Below are positions 35,401 to 43,294 of a stretch of 64,000 nucleotides of DNA, piece by piece. Below the pieces are notes generated by a model, which worked only from the letters and a program-made list of their open reading frames with translations, made no database searches and was not told the DNA's origin. A program made the position numbers and the translations under genes. How positions within the stretch are numbered: the first letter of the stretch is position 1; every line of letters begins with the position of its first letter. Origin of the DNA: Geodermatophilus sp. DSM 44513 (lineage in GTDB: Bacteria; Actinomycetota; Actinomycetes; Mycobacteriales; Geodermatophilaceae). The stretch spans positions 62,001-126,000 of the forward strand of contig NZ_CP135963.1 in assembly GCF_032460525.1 (NCBI RefSeq). The letters run 5' to 3'.

Positions 35401-37593
35401 CTGCCGGTCGCCTCGCTGCTGGTGCTGCCGCTGAGCGCGCGGGGCCGGGTGCTGGCCGTCCTGGCCCTGGGCCGGCGGGACGACGCGCCGCCGTTCACCG
35501 AGGACGACCGGGAGCTGCTCGAGGAGGTGGCCGCCCGCGCGGCGCTGGCCGTGGACAACGCGCTGCTGCTGGCCGAGGAGCGCGCCGCCGCCCGCCGGCT
35601 GGTGCTGCTGCAGCGGGTCACCGCGGAGCTGTCGGCCGCGACCACCCCGGCCGAGGTCGCACGGGCCGCCGTCGAGCACCTGCGCGCGGTGAGCGGGCCG
35701 GACAGCTGGGTGGCCGTGCACGAGCTGGACGCCACGCACCGTGCGCTCACCGCGTTGGCCGTCGACGGCCCGGACGAGGTCGCCCGGCGGGCGTGGCAGA
35801 CCGTGCCCCTGACGGCGCCCACGCCCACGACCACGGCGGTCACCGAGGGCCGTCCGGTGTGGCTGCCCGACGTCGGCGCGGCGCCGGCCCCGGACGGGGA
35901 CCGGCTGCCACCCGAGCTCGCCGAGGCGGTGCGCGCCTCCGGCATGCCGTCGGTCGCCGCGCTGCCGCTCACCGTGGCCGGCCGGCCGGTCGGCGTCCTG
36001 TCCCTGGCCTGGTCGGCCGTGCAGCGGTTCCTCCCCGGTGAGCGGACGATGCTGCTCGCCGTCGCCGAGCAGTGCGCGCAGGCCCTGGACCGCGCCCGGC
36101 TCTACCGCGCCGAGCGGGGGATCGCCGAGACGCTGCAGCGCAGCCTGCTGCCCGCGCAGCTGCCGGCGCTGGAGCGGCTGGCGCTGGCCGCGCACTACCT
36201 GCCCGGTGCCGAGGGCGCCCAGGCCGGCGGGGACTGGTACGACGTCGTGGAGCTGGCCGGCGGCCGGGTGGCGATCGCGGTGGGCGACGTCGTCGGGCAG
36301 GGACCGGCGGCCGCCGCGGTCATGGGCCAGCTGCGCAGCGCGCTGTCCACCGCCCTGCTGCAGGGCTGCGGCCCGGCGGAGGCCCTGGAGCTGCTGGACC
36401 GCTTCGCCGCCCGGCTGCCGGGCGCGCTGGCCTCCACCGCCGCCTGCCTGGTCGTCGACGGCGCGGCCGGCACGGTCCGCTGGGCGCGCGCCGGGCACCC
36501 GCCGGCCCTGCTCGTCACCGCGGCCGGCGCGCGGCTGCTCGACGGGGCCGGGTCCGGGACCGTGCTCGGCGTGACCGGCCGGCGTCCCCACACCGAGGGC
36601 ACGGCCGCCGTCACGGCCGGGGACACCCTGCTGCTCTACACCGACGGGCTGGTCGAGCGGCGCGGCGAGGTCCTCGACGACGGCCTGGAGCGCGTCCGGG
36701 CCGCCGCCGCGCGGCACGCCGCCGCCGACCCCGCGGTGCTGACCGGGCACCTGCTCACCGAGGTCCTCGCCGACGCCTCCCAGCCCGACGACGTCGCGCT
36801 GATCGCCGCCCGGCTGCTGCCCGAGCCCCTGGTCGCGCGGGTGCCGGCCGACCCGCGGCGGCTGTCCGGGGTCCGGCGGGCGGTGACGGCGTGGGCGGCG
36901 CTGGCCGGTCTGCCCGCGGGCACCACCGAGGACCTGCAGCTCGCGCTGGGCGAGGCGCTGGCCAACGCCGTGGAGCACGCCTACGCCGCCTCCCCCGACG
37001 ACGGCGAGTGCCGCTGCACGGTGACCCGCGAGCCGGACGGCGGCGTGCGGGTGGAGGTGTGCGACACCGGGGCGTGGCGGCCCCCGCCGGCCGACCGCGG
37101 CCACCGCGGCCGCGGCCTGGAGATGATCAGCGCGCTGGCCTCCGACGTCGAGGTGGACCACCCCCCGGGGTCGGCCGGCACCACCGTGCGCTTCCGCATC
37201 GCCCCCGCCGTCCCGGGACCGCGGACCCCTCCCCGGCCCGGCCCGGCGGGCCCGGCCCCGGACGGGACTGCGGCGCTGAGCGTGCACGACGGGCCGGGCG
37301 GCCCGCGCCTGGCGCTGCTCGGCGAGGTCGACCTGGCCACCGTCGGCCCGGTGCGCCGGCAGCTGCTCAGCCACCTCGACGGGCTCGCCCCGGGGACGAC
37401 GGCCACCCTGGACCTCGGCGCCACCGGCTACCTGGCCAGCGCCGGCGTCGGGCTGGTGCTGGAGGCCGTGGCCCGGGCACGGGCGGCCGGCGTCGGGCTG
37501 CGCGTGCAGGCCCGGCCGGGCACGCCGCCGGCGCGGGTGCTGGCCCTCGCCGGGGTCGGCCACCGGGAGGTCCCGTCCCCGTCCACGCCGTAG
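32461..37593 (+). CDS. Single-chain hybrid histidine kinase with SpoIIE phosphatase, RsbW-like kinase and STAS domains
   Basis: A 1710-residue cytoplasmic protein. Domains in order: PAS (15-175), GAF (180-340), HisKA with NVSHEFRTP (H364), HATPase_c (463-581, NLLSNALKFTP), REC (634-750, phosphoacceptor D680 in VSDVMMPELDG), PAS (760-873), GAF (877-1043), GAF (1047-1217), SpoIIE/PP2C phosphatase (1220-1457; GGDWYDV with D1258, LLLYTDGLVE, QPDDVALIA with D1443-1444), HATPase_c_2 (1460-1584; LALGEALANAVEH, E1498 and N1502; GRGLEMI) and STAS (1604-1710). The STAS phosphosite Ser survives (S1660 in YLASAGVGL) but the usual preceding Asp is Ala. All catalytic residues I can check are present. Phosphorelay input, phosphatase, kinase and substrate of a partner switch are thus fused. 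GTG 32461 follows GAGGG; GTG 32488 is an alternative. A hairpin separates it from the MEDS-ATPase gene. Confidence 0.93.
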   Translation: MTDDDRNGAVSDEVPVGSLFAGGGEVGRAMAAVDWARTPLGPPERWPSGLRHTVRILLTSRFAMWAGWGPELRFFYNDAYRHDTLQAKHPWALGRPASEVWAEIWPDIAPRTQAVLQDGAATWDQDLLLFLERSGYPEETYHTFSYSPLPDDDGGTGGLFCVVTETTQQVVGERRMATLRDLAAAVGAARTEAGVLAAVEEQLAGNPADLPFAAVYLVDDGSARLRCASGLGPGSAVPSVVTPGGRYDVPLRRLLAGEDVVVDDLGRYRPGLPTGAWDVPPVQAVALPIASSAQDRGPVAGFLVVGLNPHRRWDDAYRDFLGLVASQVSAALANAGSYEAERRRAEALAELDRAKTDFFSNVSHEFRTPLTLIAGPVAELRASPAVTADPQLAEELEVVERNAQRLRKLVDTLLDFSRIQAGRIDARFEPVDLAATTTELASVFRSAVVRAGLDYTVDCPPLGAPVHVDRDMWEKVVLNLLSNALKFTPTGGITVRLRPQDGGARLTVSDTGTGIPAEELPRLFERFHRVADARGRSGEGSGIGLAMVRELVGLHGGTVGVESTPGAGTTFTVTLPSGTGHLPADQLAGPAGAPAVSPAAAPFVTEALRWLPEDDGDEPVPPPRDAAAPTGRVLVADDNADMRGYLRRLLAPHYDVRTVSDGRQALDAALADPPDLLVSDVMMPELDGMGLLAALRAEPRTARVPVVLLSARAGEEAAVEGLAAGADDYLVKPFSAQELLARVSAHLQLGRARRAAEEQFTAMADLAPALIWVADRDGRRVFVNRGWTEFTGRPAREEVGDGWVQGVHPDDRDRYGAVVAAATARRGGWEVDVRLRRADGAYHWVLERAAPIGAGETFAGYVGSCTDINARTRETARQALLAEVGTALDRQAAVEGQTGALARLLVDRRLAELCTIRLVGEDGGLEWAAVAAADEDAAAALAATDPAIGAAPHVVRTGMPVLYPTGLPDAVDDLPPVARALPVASLLVLPLSARGRVLAVLALGRRDDAPPFTEDDRELLEEVAARAALAVDNALLLAEERAAARRLVLLQRVTAELSAATTPAEVARAAVEHLRAVSGPDSWVAVHELDATHRALTALAVDGPDEVARRAWQTVPLTAPTPTTTAVTEGRPVWLPDVGAAPAPDGDRLPPELAEAVRASGMPSVAALPLTVAGRPVGVLSLAWSAVQRFLPGERTMLLAVAEQCAQALDRARLYRAERGIAETLQRSLLPAQLPALERLALAAHYLPGAEGAQAGGDWYDVVELAGGRVAIAVGDVVGQGPAAAAVMGQLRSALSTALLQGCGPAEALELLDRFAARLPGALASTAACLVVDGAAGTVRWARAGHPPALLVTAAGARLLDGAGSGTVLGVTGRRPHTEGTAAVTAGDTLLLYTDGLVERRGEVLDDGLERVRAAAARHAAADPAVLTGHLLTEVLADASQPDDVALIAARLLPEPLVARVPADPRRLSGVRRAVTAWAALAGLPAGTTEDLQLALGEALANAVEHAYAASPDDGECRCTVTREPDGGVRVEVCDTGAWRPPPADRGHRGRGLEMISALASDVEVDHPPGSAGTTVRFRIAPAVPGPRTPPRPGPAGPAPDGTAALSVHDGPGGPRLALLGEVDLATVGPVRRQLLSHLDGLAPGTTATLDLGATGYLASAGVGLVLEAVARARAAGVGLRVQARPGTPPARVLALAGVGHREVPSPSTP

Positions 37594-37608
37594 CCCGCAC
37601 GCCGCGCC

Positions 37609-37636
37609 GGCCCACCCCCGGCACGCCGGGTGGGCC
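37609..37636 (+). terminator. Hairpin after the giant sensor gene
   Basis: GGCCCACCC (37609-37617) pairs with GGGTGGGCC (37628-37636), 9 bp, loop 10 bases that can close further. It starts 16 bases past the stop. Confidence 0.6.
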
Positions 37637-37708
37637 GCCGGTGTACCAGGATGGCCTCCCAGTCGGCCGGGGCCCCCGGCTCCGGACCCGGGCGAGGAGG
37701 ACCGAGCG

Positions 37709-38665
37709 GTGGGTGCGCACGCGACCTCACCCCGGGCGGCCCACGCCGCCGCCGTCGTGGCGGGGGAGCGCGGGCTGCTGGCCGTGGCGCTGCCGTACAT
37801 CGACGCCGGGTTGCGCGCCGGGGACGTCGTCGCGCTGAGCTGCCCGCCGGACGTCGTGGCCGTGCTGTGCGGCGAGCTGGGCGAGCGCGCCGGGCGGGTC
37901 CGCGACGAACCCCGGCTGAGCCTGGTCGGCGCCCGGGCCCCCGACGCGATCGGCCACACCGACCGGCTGGTCCGGGAGCTGCCCGAGGGTGTCCGGCTGC
38001 GCGTCCTCTCCCTGGTGGACTCCGGGCCCGGCCCCGCCGACTGGCGCGAGGGGCTGCGCTTCGAGTCCGCGGTCAACCGGTTCGTGGTGGGTACCCCGGT
38101 CGAGGCCCTGTGCGTCTACGACCGCACCCGGCTGCCGGCCCCGGTGGTCGCGGCCGCCGCGGTCACGCACCCCGCGCTGGTGCACGACGGCGCGTGGGCG
38201 CCCAGCCCGGCGTACCGCGACCCCGCCGACTACCTGCCGCAGCTGCCCTGGCCGCGCGACCCGCTGCAGGACACCGCGCCGGTGCTCGCGCTGGACGACG
38301 TCCCCAGCCTGCGCGCCCTGCGCTCCCGCGTCGGCCGGGCCCTCGCCGAGCTGGTGCCCGACCCCGACCAGCGGGCGGACCTGCACCTGGCCGCCGCCGA
38401 GGTCGCCGCCAACGCCTTCCGGCACGGCGCCCGGCCGGTGTCGGTGCGGATCTGGACCGGAGGTCAGCGGCTGGTCTGCGCCATCACCGACGCGGGGCAC
38501 TCCTTCGCCGACCCGATGGCCGGGTTCCGACCCGCCCACGGCAGCGACCTCGGCCGCGGCGGCATGGGCCTGTGGCTGGCCCGCAAGCTGTGGGACTCCG
38601 TCGACCTGCTCCCCGGGCCCGACGGCCTCACCGTCCGGCTCGGCACCCGCCTGCAGCCTGCTTGA
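37709..38665 (+). CDS. MEDS sensor domain fused to RsbW-like ATPase
   Basis: A 318-residue protein. Residues 1-165 match the MEDS (DcmR-like sensory) domain: AVVAGERGLLAVALPYIDAGLRAGDVVALSCPP and LCVYDRTRLPAPVVAAAAVTHPALV. Residues 190-315 are a HATPase_c_2 domain with N-box LAAAEVAANAFRHG, CAITDAGHSF and GRGGMGLWLARKLWD. In actinobacteria this MEDS-ATPase architecture is common and thought to feed anti-sigma switching. GTG 37709 has GAGGAGG eight bases upstream. Its position behind the single-chain partner-switch protein makes that protein's STAS domain a possible substrate. Confidence 0.88.
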   Translation: MGAHATSPRAAHAAAVVAGERGLLAVALPYIDAGLRAGDVVALSCPPDVVAVLCGELGERAGRVRDEPRLSLVGARAPDAIGHTDRLVRELPEGVRLRVLSLVDSGPGPADWREGLRFESAVNRFVVGTPVEALCVYDRTRLPAPVVAAAAVTHPALVHDGAWAPSPAYRDPADYLPQLPWPRDPLQDTAPVLALDDVPSLRALRSRVGRALAELVPDPDQRADLHLAAAEVAANAFRHGARPVSVRIWTGGQRLVCAITDAGHSFADPMAGFRPAHGSDLGRGGMGLWLARKLWDSVDLLPGPDGLTVRLGTRLQPA

Positions 38666-38673
38666 CGCCCCCG

Positions 38674-38693
38674 TTGCCTCACTGCTGAGGTAC
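38674..38693. promoter_or_regulatory. MarR box upstream of marR 38698
   Basis: TTGCCTCA-CTGC-TGAGGTAC, arms CCTCA/TGAGG. Nearly the same palindrome stands before the marR/ABC exporter pair at 61999, and a weaker one before hyuA at 47917. It ends four bases before GTG 38698, so binding would block initiation. Confidence 0.6.
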
Positions 38694-38697
38694 CGGG

Positions 38698-39186
38698 GTG
38701 GGGGACGCGGTCGACCGGATCCTGGCCCAGTGGGCCCGGGAGCGGCCCGACCTGGACTGCCGCCCGATGGGCGTCGTCGGGCGCATCTCCCGGCTGCAGC
38801 GGGAGGTGCTGCTCGCCCAGCGCGCCACCTTCGCCCGCCACGGCCTGGACGTCCCCTCCTTCGACGTGCTGGCCGCGCTGCGCCGGGCCGGCTCCCCGTA
38901 CCAGCTGACCCCGACCGCCCTGATGCGGACCGCGCTCGTCACCTCCGGGGCCATCACCCAGCGGCTGGACCGGCTGGAGGAGCGGGGGCTGATCACCCGC
39001 GAGCGCAGCGAGGCCGACGGGCGCGCCGTCGTCGTCACGCTCACCGCGGCCGGCCTGGCCGCCCTCGACGCCGCCCTGCCCGACCACCTGGAGACCGAGC
39101 GGCGGCTGCTGGCCGGCCTGTCCGACGACGACCAGCAGGCGCTGGCCGCCCTGCTCAGCCGCCTCCTGGTGGCTCTGGGGCGATGA
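38698..39186 (+). CDS. MarR-family transcriptional regulator
   Basis: A 162-residue regulator with a longer N-terminal helix than usual: GVVGRISRLQREVLLAQRATFARHGL, LDVPSFDVLAALRRAG, TPTALMRTALVTSGAITQRLDRLEERGLI (recognition helix) and RERSEADGRAVVVTLT (wing). Such proteins often contact PCP-type or antibiotic ligands. GTG 38698 overlaps its presumed operator region, supporting autoregulation. No obvious target gene is adjacent: upstream is the MEDS protein, downstream the convergent ligase. Confidence 0.88.
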   Translation: MGDAVDRILAQWARERPDLDCRPMGVVGRISRLQREVLLAQRATFARHGLDVPSFDVLAALRRAGSPYQLTPTALMRTALVTSGAITQRLDRLEERGLITRERSEADGRAVVVTLTAAGLAALDAALPDHLETERRLLAGLSDDDQQALAALLSRLLVALGR

Positions 39187-39301
39187 CACGGCGGTCCTCC
39201 GGACCGCACCGCGGCCACGTGCCGTGCCCGACCTGCGCCGAGCCCTCCCGCCGTCTCGTCGTGGACCGCTCCGGGGCCGACTCCTCGACGGCACGACCTG
39301 C

Positions 39302-40312
39302 TCAGACCCGCGGGACGTCGTCGGCCGTGAGGTCGGGGCGGACGCGGACGAAGCGCAGCGGGTGGCGGAACACGCCGGCCTGCAGCGCGGCGTCGGCGCT
39401 GACCTCCACGACGACGTCCGGGCGCACCCGGGTGAGCGCCACCGACAGCCGGCCGCCCCCGAAGGCGCCGGTGCCGATCCGCTCCGGCCACGGGTGGTCC
39501 GGCCCGGCCGGGGTCAGGACGGCGGCCAGCCCGGCGGACTGCGCCGGTGACAGCGGGCCGGTCCGGCCGACGACGACCAGCTCCCCGTCGCGGTACCGCC
39601 CGGCGACCAGCTGCCCGGGCCGCTCCAGCGGGCCGATGACCCCGCCGGCGAGCACCTCGGTGCTCTCCCAGGACTTCACCTTGAGCCACTCGCGGCGGCC
39701 GGGGGCGTAGCGGGTGCCCGAACCCTTGGCGACCAGCCCCTCCACCCCAGCCGGGCGGAAGTCCGCCGACCACTGCCGCGCCTCGGCCGGGTCGGTGGTG
39801 ACCGGGGAGAGCTGCAGCGGTGGCGCCCACCGGGCGGCGAGCTCCTCCAGCGCCGCCCGCCGCTCGCGCAGCCGCCGGCCGCGCAGGTCCGCACCGCCCA
39901 GGGCGAGCAGGTCGAAGGCGACGTAGGACGCCGGCGCGGCGGCCGCGAGCGCGCCGACCCGGCCGGCGGGGGCCACCATCCGCTGCTGCAGCAGGCCGAA
40001 GTCCAGCCGGGTGCCGTTCCACACCACCACCTCGCCGTCGAGCACCGTGCCGGCCGGCACCTGCGCCACGGCCGCGGCGACGACGTCCGGGAAGCGGGCG
40101 GACAGGTCGCGGCCCTGCCGGGACCACACCCGGGTGCTGCCGCCGGTGCGCACGACGACGAGGCGGTAGCCGTCCCACTTCGGTTCGTAGAGGACGCCGC
40201 CGGGCAGCGCGTCGGCCCGCGGCAGGTCGCGCACCGGCCGGGCCAGGGCCACCGCGACCGGTCCGGCCAGCTCGGGCGGCACCTCGGGCAACCCGGGCAC
40301 GGACAGCGGCAC
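39302..40312 (-). CDS. ATP-dependent DNA ligase, LigC-like
   Basis: A 336-residue enzyme with the adenylation motif EPKWDGYR (K45), SRQGRDLSARFP (motif Ia region), VLDGEVVVW (III), FDLLAL (IIIa), GVEGLVAKGSGTRYAPGRREWLKVKSWE (IV-V) and a C-terminal OB-fold domain. The size and order match LigC, a nick-sealing ligase of actinobacteria and part of alternative end-joining or base-excision repair sets. It lacks polymerase and phosphoesterase modules of LigD, and no Ku gene is in the window. GTG 40312 is 27 bases from the window's next remnant region. Confidence 0.9.
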   Translation of the reverse strand: MPLSVPGLPEVPPELAGPVAVALARPVRDLPRADALPGGVLYEPKWDGYRLVVVRTGGSTRVWSRQGRDLSARFPDVVAAAVAQVPAGTVLDGEVVVWNGTRLDFGLLQQRMVAPAGRVGALAAAAPASYVAFDLLALGGADLRGRRLRERRAALEELAARWAPPLQLSPVTTDPAEARQWSADFRPAGVEGLVAKGSGTRYAPGRREWLKVKSWESTEVLAGGVIGPLERPGQLVAGRYRDGELVVVGRTGPLSPAQSAGLAAVLTPAGPDHPWPERIGTGAFGGGRLSVALTRVRPDVVVEVSADAALQAGVFRHPLRFVRVRPDLTADDVPRV

Positions 40313-40365
40313 GGCGGCCAGCCTGGGGCCTGCCGTCCCCGCGCGGGTGGCTCAGCGCCCTCCCG

Positions 40366-40611
40366 TCACCCCTTCGGGGCCGTCGCCAGCACCGCCCGGA
40401 CGGCGGCGGCCACCAGCGGCCCGGGGCGGACGGTGCGCAGGAACGCGGTGAGGTCCGCGCGCACGGCGGCGTCGGTGCGGGCCGGGCGCAGCCAGTCGCC
40501 GACCAGCGCCCGGTCGAAGCCGCGGGCGGTGGACACGTTGAGCCGGCCGGGGCGGGCGGACAGCGCCGGGACGCCGAGGGCGTGGAGCAGCAGCCGCGTG
40601 GTCCCCGGCAC
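40366..40611 (-). pseudogene. Alpha/beta hydrolase remnant
   Basis: An 81-residue open frame ending in FDRALVGDWLRPARTDAAVRADLTAFLRTV, which resembles the lid/C-terminal part of alpha/beta hydrolases (helices before the acid strand) but has no HGxxG, no nucleophile elbow and no catalytic His. The 5' boundary at about 40611 abuts the remnant of a TetR gene on the other strand, so both seem to have been cut at one breakpoint. Family assignment is tentative. Confidence 0.45.
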
Positions 40612-40626
40612 GGCGGCTAGCGCGGG

Positions 40627-40824
40627 GTGGCCGCGGCGGTGGCCGACGGCTGGCTGTCCTGGCTCGGGTCGCGGCTGGACGTGCCGGACGCCGAGCGGGC
40701 GGACGCCGCCGCCGGCGTCCTGGCGGTCGTGGACGGCCTGCTGCTGGTGCGCTTCCTCGCCCGGGGCCGGCGGCCGACCGCGGCCGGGTGGCTGGCCGGC
40801 CGGCTGGGGTATCCAGGAGGGTGA
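40627..40824 (+). pseudogene. TetR-family regulator, C-terminal remnant
   Basis: A 65-residue frame: ADGWLSWLGSRLDVPDAERADAAAGVLAVVDGLLLVRFLARGRR. The run AVVDGLLLVRFL matches helix 8-9 of TetR ligand-binding domains, near their C-terminus. The DNA-binding half is absent, with an in-frame TAG at 40618. Its TGA overlaps the ATG of the DUF1992 gene (TGATG), showing that an intact tetR once led that operon. It may now only serve as a short upstream coupling frame. Confidence 0.55.
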
Positions 40825-41300
40825 TGACCGAGCGCAAGCCCCCCGGCATGGCCTTCGAGACCTGGATCGACCACCAGATCACCCAGGCGCAGGCGCGCGG
40901 CGCGTTCGACGGGCTCGAGGGCAGTGGCCGGCCGCTGCCGCGACGGGTCCGGGAGCAGACCAGCTACGAGTGGGCGCTGGAGTGGGCGCGCCGCCAGGAG
41001 GCCGACCCGCGGGACCTGCTGCCGCCGGGCATGGCGCTGCGGCGGGAGCGGGAGGACCTCGCGCTGGCGGTGCCGGCGATGCCCAGCGAGGCGGTGGTGC
41101 GGGCGACGGTCGCCGACCTCAACGCCCGGGTGGAGGCACACTGGCGGCGTCCCCAGGACGGACCGGACGCCGTCCCGGGACTGGCCGACGAGGACGCCCT
41201 CGTGCGGCTGTGGCACGCGACCCGACCGCCGCCGGCACCGCCGGTGCCGGCCCCCGCCCCGCCGCCGGCCCGGTCGCGCTGGTGGCGCCGCCGCCGCTGA
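40824..41300 (+). CDS. DUF1992 (DnaJ-like C28 homology) protein
   Basis: A 158-residue protein. FETWIDHQITQAQARGAFDGLEGSGRPLP is the signature of DUF1992, a domain shared with human DNAJC28 but without a J domain, so chaperone function is not shown. The middle is helical and charged; the last 30 residues are Pro-rich and end in WWRRRR. ATG 40824 overlaps the tetR remnant stop, with AGGAGG three bases upstream (GTG 40821 is possible). It converges with the diguanylate cyclase gene. Confidence 0.85.
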   Translation: MTERKPPGMAFETWIDHQITQAQARGAFDGLEGSGRPLPRRVREQTSYEWALEWARRQEADPRDLLPPGMALRREREDLALAVPAMPSEAVVRATVADLNARVEAHWRRPQDGPDAVPGLADEDALVRLWHATRPPPAPPVPAPAPPPARSRWWRRRR

Positions 41301-41312
41301 TCGGTGCGGTGG

Positions 41313-43139
41313 TCAGGCGCCGGCGGGGACCGCGTCCACCGCGGCGGCCAGGTAGGCGCCCTTGCCGCCGCTCTTCACGCCGTACATGGCGGTGTCGGCG
41401 CGGTGCAGCAGGGTCTCCGGGGTGTCACCGGGCACGGCCCGCGCGCCGCCGATGCTGGCGGTGACGGTGAGGGTCCGGCCGGCCGCCTGCAGCGGGGCGC
41501 CCAGGTCGGCGGTCAGCCGGGCGGCCACCTCGTCGACCCGCTCCGCGGGGCCCGCGGCGAGCAGGACGGCGAACTCGTCCCCGCCCAGCCGGGCGACGGC
41601 GTCCCCCGCGCGGACGGCGTGCCGCAGCCGGCCGGCGACGGCGACCAGCACCTCGTCGCCGGCGGCGTGGCCCAGGGAGTCGTTGACCCGCTTGAAGTCG
41701 TCGAGGTCCACGAACAGCACCGCGGGGGCCCCGGCGGCGGGGACGGCCGCGGTGACGCGGGCCAGCCGGCGCAGGAACTCGGCGCGGTTGTGCAGCCCGG
41801 TCAGCGGGTCCGTGGCGGCGCGGTGGCGCAGCTCGCCCTCGAGCACCTTGCGGTCGGTGATCTCCCGCAGGTTGACCACCCAGCCGTCGACGCCGATCGC
41901 CGCGACCCGGTCGCTGACCTTGACCTCGACCCACCGGCCGGCGCCGGTGGTGTCGCGCAGCCGGACGTCCGCGTCCACGGGCCCGCCGCCCGGTGACCGG
42001 CGGACGGCCCGGCGCAGCCGGCCGCGCTGCCCGGCGTCGAGCAGGTCCAGCGCGCGGCGGCCGAGCAGGTCGCCGGGGGAGTGGCCCAACAGCTCGCGCA
42101 CGGCCGGGCTGACGTAGCTGATCCGCCCGTCGCCGTCGACGATGGCGATGACGTCCGCGGCGTTCTCCAGCAGCACCCGCAGCCGGGCCTCGCTGGCGGC
42201 CAGCGCGGTGCGCACCCGCTCGCGTTCGGCGGTGAGCCGGCCCAGCCGCCACAGCGCCAGCACGGTGAGCACCGCGGTACCGGCGGCCAGCCAGTAGCCG
42301 GTCCCGCCCTGCCGCAGCGTCCACAGCAACACCAGCGCCGGGGTGGCCAGCAGGGCGGTGCCCAGGCCGAACACCCGGCTCACCGTGACCGCGGAGCCGG
42401 GGTCGGCGCCGCGGCCGAGCACCGCCACCGACGGGTGCCGGGCGGCGAAGGCGGTGGCGACGACGGCGAACTCGGAGAGGGCCTCCACGAGGGGGGCGAC
42501 CTCGGCGTCCTGCGCGATCCGGATCGCGGTGCCGGCGAGGCCCAGGGTGCCGGAGAGCAGCAGGGCGATCCCGCTCGGCGAGCGCCCGCTGCCGACCACG
42601 GCCACGCGCACGCAGGCGACGAGCACGACGGCGGTGACCAGCGGCAGGCCGACCAGCAGCTCGGCGAGGCCGCGGTGGAGCTGCCGGCCCTCCGAGGTCA
42701 GGACGGTCACGGCCAGCGCGGCCACGAGCAGGAGGCTGCCGGTGTCCGCCCACGCGTCCCAGTCCCGCCGGCGCCGGCCGCCGGCCAGCGCGGTGAGCGC
42801 GGCCACCGTCACCCCCAGGTAGCCGGCCAGGTCCAGCCGGGCCTCCCACACCCCGGTCACGTCCGCGGCCACGCCGGCCTGCTCGAGGACCTGGGCGACG
42901 GCGCTGGCGCCCAGGGCGGCCAGCGCGACCGCGGTCACCCGCCAGGTCAGGAGGAGGACCGGGCGGTGCTCCCGCAGTGCGTACCGCACGGCCAGCAGGG
43001 CGAGCAGGTAGACGGCGACCTCCGTACCGGACCGCCAGGGCCCGGCCGGCAGGAGCAGACCGGCGGCCACCACCGCGGTGCCCGCGCCGGCGTACCGCCA
43101 GGGTGCGGTGACGACGGGGGAGGGGCGGGAGCTGCTCAC
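41313..43139 (-). CDS. Membrane PAS-GGDEF diguanylate cyclase
   Basis: A 608-residue protein with about nine to ten hydrophobic segments in residues 10-300, a PAS domain (about 320-440) and a GGDEF domain (445-605). GGDEF is intact (D521, ARLGGDEFAVLLA), DLDDFKRVNDSLGH and ADTAMYGVKSGGKG are typical, and RAGD five residues upstream gives an RxxD inhibitory site, so an active, product-inhibited c-di-GMP synthase is expected. The multi-TM sensor has no family name I recognise. GTG 43139 is chosen as the first start with plausible sequence after it. It complements the phosphodiesterase at 1390 in c-di-GMP turnover. Confidence 0.9.
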   Translation of the reverse strand: MSSSRPSPVVTAPWRYAGAGTAVVAAGLLLPAGPWRSGTEVAVYLLALLAVRYALREHRPVLLLTWRVTAVALAALGASAVAQVLEQAGVAADVTGVWEARLDLAGYLGVTVAALTALAGGRRRRDWDAWADTGSLLLVAALAVTVLTSEGRQLHRGLAELLVGLPLVTAVVLVACVRVAVVGSGRSPSGIALLLSGTLGLAGTAIRIAQDAEVAPLVEALSEFAVVATAFAARHPSVAVLGRGADPGSAVTVSRVFGLGTALLATPALVLLWTLRQGGTGYWLAAGTAVLTVLALWRLGRLTAERERVRTALAASEARLRVLLENAADVIAIVDGDGRISYVSPAVRELLGHSPGDLLGRRALDLLDAGQRGRLRRAVRRSPGGGPVDADVRLRDTTGAGRWVEVKVSDRVAAIGVDGWVVNLREITDRKVLEGELRHRAATDPLTGLHNRAEFLRRLARVTAAVPAAGAPAVLFVDLDDFKRVNDSLGHAAGDEVLVAVAGRLRHAVRAGDAVARLGGDEFAVLLAAGPAERVDEVAARLTADLGAPLQAAGRTLTVTASIGGARAVPGDTPETLLHRADTAMYGVKSGGKGAYLAAAVDAVPAGA

Positions 43140-43294
43140 ACCGACCCATCGGCACGGCCCTCCCGCAGCTGCACCCACCCGTCCCGGTGGCCTCACCCGT
43201 CCCGGTGACCCACCGGCCCCGCAGGTGACCCCCGGGGAGGTCCGGTTGGCCCCGGGGCCGCCGGGTACCGGGCGACCGAGACGAGGAGGTCACC

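Noticed and set aside
32512..38076. 1854-codon open frame on the minus strand
   Set aside because: Exact antisense of the sensor and MEDS genes; Gly/Arg/His/Gln-rich with no domain. High GC at third positions removes stops from the opposite strand.
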